Below, one piece after another: positions 58,986 through 64,000 of a DNA stretch of 64,000 nt. A model generated the notes under the pieces. The model saw only the letters and a program-made list of their open reading frames with translations. It ran no database searches and was not told where the DNA came from. This DNA comes from Sweltsa coloradensis (taxonomy: Eukaryota > Arthropoda > Insecta > Plecoptera > Chloroperlidae). Location of the stretch: contig JAMZAV010001828.1 in the NCBI GenBank assembly GCA_024449915.1, forward strand, positions 363,966 to 427,965. Direction: 5' to 3'. The translations under genes and the position numbers were made by a program. Positions within the stretch are counted from its first letter, which is position 1, and each line of letters starts with the position of its first letter.

Positions 58986-59966
58986 CTTAGTTTCGTGTGT
59001 GAGCACTATACAACTTTGTTTCCATAACTCAACATGCAATTAAATTTTTGGTTCCTCAAAGTACGATCGATTGCTTGCATGGTGGCCATATATTGTGCCA
59101 TTCTTTTATTTTTCTTCTATTGAATTAATTTCTGATAACTCGTGATTTTTTCAATATTTTAACATAATAGTGACAAGTATAATTATAATGGTGATAATAG
59201 TGATAATATTGAATAGAAATAATATTATGGCTTGCTTAATAACAGGCTTGGCGACTACCTTTTTCCAAGGTCAGCATGAGTGACAAGCACAAAGCTAAAA
59301 ATACGATGTGTGTCTGTTGTACAAAGCTGATTACTAAAAAGTGAAAAGTTAGATCAAGGCCGCCAGCTGCTGCTATCAAGGGTTATCGTTCGGCGAACAG
59401 GGCCCGATAAGTCACGATTGTTAGGTAAGACCGTGGCCGAAACCTTAGGGCAAGTGCATGTGACTGAGTGATAGTGTGAGTGCAATTGAGTGATGGAGAG
59501 TGAGTCAGTAAAGTGTTAGCTATGTGAGTTGTCAGTATGCTCATTTTACGCGCTTTCAAAATTTTCAGACAAATTTTAGTCTCGCATCTATTTGTGATTT
59601 TAATGGTGCAGTAAAAAATAATTATGAAGGCATCATCATAGCACTTTTCCATTAATTGAATAGAGAAAATAAACAAAAAATAAGTACATTTTTAATAGAA
59701 TTTAGAATCTGTCAAATGGTCAAAATCACCCAAACAACTACGCATTTTCTAATTATTGATATATGATAATTTGATAAATATTGAAAATCTGATATGATAC
59801 AGATGTTCTCCATTATCAAGTATGCCAATTTGTATAAAGATGTAAATGTAATAAATGGCTGGAAAAGGAACGCGCCGAGCATCAATTATCACGCCAGCTT
59901 CATCTTATGTATTGTTGTAAATAATTATTGTATCAATATTGTATACTCGAGTGATAGTAAATGACA
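58986..59966. other. Intron 1 sequence, nothing recognised
   Basis: AT-rich; no coding or repeat signature. Confidence 0.35.
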
Positions 59967-60011
59967 GTGGCGTTACTACGGGGGGGGGGGGGGGGGGGGG
60001 CGAGGGGGGGG
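59967..60011 (+). mobile_element. hAT-type left end with G-run
   Basis: CAGTGGCGTTACTACGGGG followed by more than 20 G. The partner end was not located. Confidence 0.45.
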
Positions 60012-63000
60012 CAAAATTTTGTGGCAAGGTTTTTGTCAACTTACGATAAAACTGACAATCATCACAATTTAATAAATTATCGACGAAACCACGCTAAAAC
60101 CGAGTAAAAAAACACCATTCGCAATGTTAAAAATAAAAAAAATCTGGGGCTAAGCACCCCAGACCCCATTGGTGGTTTTTACGGTGTGAAAGTTGTGACA
60201 CCTGATCAGTCAGGAAAAAAAGCCTAACAAACCCAAATTTAATTAGTAGGGTACGAGTGAAACTTAGTTTTAGAAAATGTACGTAGAGCCCACATCATGC
60301 GAGTCAATTATTCTCTACTTTAAAGTATGATGTATTTTTAAAACTCACACAAGTACTTTAACGTAATGTGGGAGTTACAAGCACGCTTGTTATACTTTGG
60401 GGAACTATCGGTTAAGTCTAAAAATAATGGTGAATCGCATTTAACCACGATTGCTCTCAAGTGACAGTGCAGTCTCCATATAACCGACATCTTTGGAGTA
60501 TTCGGCACCACGAAAATAAAAACAAAATAGGAATTCCTAAATAAGAGAGGTTAGCCTTGCAAAACTAGCATTTCAAAACGCATTTTATTAAGTTGACCGT
60601 TGGAAATCAGTTTTTATAACAATAGGATAGATACTTATAAAGGTAAAGTTCCAGCTGTCAACATAGTTGCCAAGGACTTTTACCGCCGAAGGTGAAAGAT
60701 CTTCAATTTTCATATTTGAGAAACCTATAAATAAACACGTTTAAAATACAAAATATAAGATAATAGTTGATAAAGACAATGGCTTTGGCATTGGCATGTA
60801 AACCGGAGTCTTATTGATGGGTCCTTCGCCCCTGTCAAAACCATGTCTGAAGGCCCAAGAGTGAGTGCTATAACAGTTGCCTGCAGGTATAGGCTGCCCG
60901 CGGCCACCTCTGCGTGATGGAAATAATTCCATTTTGTAATTTGCGAGAAACAAAAGGTGCATATTTGGGGGGGGGGGGGGGGGGCTTGTAGAAAGAAGGG
61001 CCCTATTCGCGCGCATATAGCGCCTAGGCTTGAAATCGCCACTGCACTCATTAAACACAACACGAGGAGCCCAATCTTCAACAACACAGTGGGACTATGA
61101 TGTCTATAACAAACGACACGTTTTCTTAAATTTACAAGTTGAGTGATTAAAAAAATATCCCAACCCGGGCAGTTCCCAGAGACATCAAGCTGTTAAAATA
61201 CGTCTGCACCCTCGGGAGTAAGAATCTATTTTATCCTTAGTGGGTAAAATAAACTAGTATTCCTTGACTTTTATCTGGACAACCCATTGCGATTGCAAGC
61301 GCATGCTCTTCCATATAGTTGGTCATAACTCATAATCTATCCGGTGATACACAAATATGTTGGATCACCACGGCGTGAGCGCTCTAAAATTGTCGACTTT
61401 TGTCTTACCAGACAGACCAAATTGCGTAGTATAGGGCCTACTCGACTTGAAGACGCACTAAGCCTAAATGTACAAACGTCTTAATGATTGAATTGACATG
61501 CTGATTAAAAGAAAATCAGATGATACAACAAAACACCCAGATCGTTGACAAAGGAAATGACAATTCAGGTGCCAACCAGTTACATAAAGCTAAAACATGC
61601 TTCTTGAATTGTTGTAAACAGTCTTGTAACGACTTAACTGGAGCAAACAATTTGATATCATCAGCGTACATAAAACATGTAGACAATACTTACTTTACTT
61701 GGAGTGATAAAAGTACAGAGTGAGTGAGTGACCTACGGTACCGAGTGTCCCTTGCTGTTGCGGTATGGCGTATCTAACAAACACTGCATTAAAAATGAGG
61801 TTGCGTGTGGTTTGAGAGTATTGAAAACATTACAAAAGTATTAAAAACAAGACAAGAGTTAGAAAGAAGGAAAATAAAAAGTGTGTTGCAGCTAAAATAG
61901 TGAGACGTTTAGAAGCCAAGCGTTTACTTGAATCGTAATGAATTTCGGTAAACACATTTTGAAATAAGCATTAATTTCAATAGTAAATTTCTTGACGGAA
62001 AAGACGTGACCCGTCATTATGTTGTAATTAACTACTAACAACAACTACTTAGAAACTAACTTAATATATTACGGTCTAAACTGAGCTAATTCGTATAGTT
62101 CTGAAACAGAATTGCAAAACCGTAAAACGCACCTAAGTAAAATATTGATATCTACTATGCAAAGATAACGTAAGCACGAAACACATCTTCTATACAATCT
62201 CTAATTTCACACTGGACTTAAAATAGTAACTGGCGTTGGTATAACTGTGGCGGTAGTAATTGTTGGGTTGTTGGATGATTTGTACCAAAGATGCAGAGTT
62301 TAAAAATATTTTCAGAAAAAAAGCAAATTAAATTCTGTATCATAGTAACAAAAGTTTTATTTAAGTTATATGCCTAGGTGGATGTGCTTTGGGAAACTTT
62401 TTCGATGTTCTTGTATAACGAAATATCCTCTGACAAGTGCAGACTTCACCCAGCCACAGTCGACTCAAGATGTGGTGGACACTGGACAGTGGTCAGACAG
62501 GGGGCAGGATGATGTGTTACACATTCTAATGAGATCAAAACATGTTAACATTGCACGATTTGTTTCAATTCATTGTTCAAGTCACATTGCCCTAACGAGG
62601 CAATTGAAACTAATCTCTTTATTCCCTTGTTTCTACAGACTAAGGTCAAACTAGATGGATCTACGTCTAACTAACTGGCGTGCATGCGAGTTGTTCTATT
62701 AGAGATAGTTTAGCATTCACGCACATCACATTAGCGATGTACGCCATCGTCCATAAGTAAATAAAGGGATCTGGGTTGTATCTACTACAACAGCCCTTGA
62801 TTTACTTCTGGTCAAGCTATACGGCAGAAAATTCTACGGACAGTGGATCGAAATTGTGTATTTCTCATTTCATTCTCGGAAACTCGTCGGTTTAAAAAAC
62901 ACCGCGAGCAGTCCACTTTCATTCGTGTCCTCTTTCTTATCTAGAAATAAATTTGTAATTGTTTGATAGCTTTCGCAGCATCATGTGATGAGTGACCCCT

Positions 63001-63746
63001 CAGGATGTGACACAGAATTACAGGATGTGTCGGTCTGGAATGATGTATAGTGCGTTCACCCATAACAAGTGCACTAGAGAACCACAACAGTGGAAACCGT
63101 ACAACAATCTATGCCTGGGCCACGTATAACCGAGGGGCGTGAGTTCGAATCCTGATTCCTGATTAGAGAATGGATAGTGTTTACTATCGTCACGAATACA
63201 CCAACTATAGAGACAATCAGTAGTTAAAAATGCTAGAAAAGTACGGAAATGCCAGAAATGTAAGAATAGTGAATGTCCCATAATTTTTTACCAAAATAGA
63301 CCCTCCTATTGTCACAGTTTGTCACAAAAAGTGTAACACCCACCACCCTCAAATTGTCACGAATGAATTAACTTCCATTTCCACCCCCACCCCCCACACC
63401 ACACTCCAGTCCCCATGAACCATCCCGGAGAAAATTTTACTGGTGAAAAAAAAACAGACATTAATTAGTTAAAATATGTAACTAATAATTTCCACTATAG
63501 AGCGTTTGTAAAATGATGCAAACATGAATTGTATCAGCATAAAATAAATTAGAAATTATATTCAGTGCTTGATTGATGTGACAGGACAGGAAGTATAACT
63601 CCCTCCCCCCACTAAAACACATTGTCTCAAGTTAATTCCCCACCCCACAAAAATAAAATAAAATAAAATTGTGTAACATCATGGATGATGCCCCATAGCT
63701 GCTCATATTTTTGTGCTAGAATGCTAATCCTTGGTGTTTTTCACAG
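60012..63746. other. End of intron 1, few features
   Basis: An S2 tail scrap lies at 60605-60635, a G-run at 60967-60984 and a hAT-like right end (GAAATCGCCACTG) at 61033-61045. Several short open frames lack recognisable domains. The acceptor tract GGTGTTTTTCACAG precedes exon 2. Confidence 0.4.
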
Positions 63747-63944
63747 GACCCTCTACATGGGCCGACAAGTTCCCTCAGGCGCGCGGACTCCGGCAGAGTC
63801 CCGTGGATATCAACACCTCCATCGCCAGCTCAGACACGTCCCTGACGTCACGACCTCTCACCTGGAGCTTCGTGCCCGAGAACACGAGGTGCGTCGTCAA
63901 CACGGGCTACGGCTGGAGGGTGGACGTTGACGGGGACGGATCCG
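63747..63944 (+). CDS. Alpha-carbonic anhydrase exon 2
   Basis: This 198-nt exon (66 codons, phase 1 at both ends) follows TTTTTCACAG and ends G/GTGAGT. It encodes PSTWADKFPQARGLRQSPVD and onward to NTGYGWRVDVDGDGS. The QSPVDI block and the NxG..V block are family signatures. The residue at the position of human CA2 His64, the proton shuttle, is Tyr. The three zinc-binding histidines are in the next exons, beyond the window. The exon size and phases match what I recall for cytosolic carbonic anhydrases. GC content is far above the surrounding intron. Confidence 0.96.
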
Positions 63945-63950
63945 GTGAGT

Positions 63951-64000
63951 GTAGGAGGGTAGACGAGGACGGGGGGGGGGGTCACCTGGAGCTTCGTGCC
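63951..64000 (+). repeat. Partial re-appearance of exon 2 sequence after the donor site
   Basis: Bases 63951-63973 resemble the end of exon 2 (about 19 of 24 bases). After a G-run, TCACCTGGAGCTTCGTGCC (63982-64000) is identical to exon 2 at 63858-63876. The window ends inside the copy, so its extent is unknown. Confidence 0.8.

Larger units (their letters stand above)
14585..63746 (+). other. First intron of the carbonic anhydrase gene (49,162 bp)
   Basis: It begins GTAAGT and ends TTTTTCACAG and is phase 1 at both ends. It holds nearly all the mobile elements listed below. No convincing exon of another gene was found in it on either strand. Its length is inferred from the two exons being consecutive, which their seamless joining supports (…TDG-PSTWADKFP). 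Confidence 0.85.

Noticed and set aside
60725..61087. Minus-strand frames with proline runs
   Set aside because: They are produced by a G-run next to a hAT-like end; no conserved protein segment.

Overview
The window is eukaryotic, intron-rich and repeat-rich. It looks like an arthropod genome, most likely a crustacean. Evidence for an animal: two recognisable metazoan genes split by GT-AG introns, LINE reverse transcriptase relics, tRNA-, 5S- and hAT-derived repeats. Evidence for an arthropod: the carbonic anhydrase exon has Tyr at the position of the vertebrate proton-shuttle His64, in a G-Y-x-W-R-V-D-V context that I recall from Drosophila CAH1. The lineage is inference. There is no bacterial operon, CRISPR array or complete autonomous transposon.

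Genes. (1) UBA5, the E1-like enzyme that activates UFM1, lies on the minus strand. Exons 1, 2 and 3 are at 6930-6788, 6633-6498 and 2773-2390 and encode the first 221 residues. The exon with the catalytic cysteine and the C-terminus must lie left of base 1. (2) A cytosolic alpha-carbonic anhydrase lies on the plus strand. Exon 1 is 14551-14584 and exon 2 is 63747-63944, separated by a 49,162-bp first intron that fills three quarters of the window. The remaining exons lie to the right. The two genes are divergent, with 7.6 kb between their ATGs. The carbonic anhydrase promoter has a TATA-like box, an exact inverted pair of CCAAT boxes and an overlapping E-box/CRE.

Repeats by region. 0.3-2.2 kb: two tandem 3' pieces of one LINE in UBA5 intron 3. 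4.1-5.8 kb: a second LINE relic, antisense, in UBA5 intron 2, next to a MITE with a 9-bp target duplication. 7.3-14 kb (intergenic): copies of dispersed families here called F1 and R1, one R1 copy carrying a nested MITE with a 5-bp duplication, and a 92-bp hAT MITE with a perfect 8-bp duplication. 14.6-63.7 kb (the long intron): two copies of a long-inverted-repeat element with internal subrepeats (18.7 and 53.0 kb), hAT MITEs, tRNA-headed SINEs, 5S-rRNA-headed SINEs, a Penelope-type hammerhead ribozyme motif (29.3 kb), a triple 118-bp tandem repeat, several large inverted repeats, and a LINE whose 3' UTR consists of three tandem ~0.3-kb units.

The most interesting items are the 5S- and tRNA-headed SINEs that share one tail, the hammerhead motif with a degenerate partner in opposite orientation, the subrepeat-expanding inverted-repeat element, the R1 family, and a partial re-appearance of carbonic anhydrase exon 2 sequence at the right edge.
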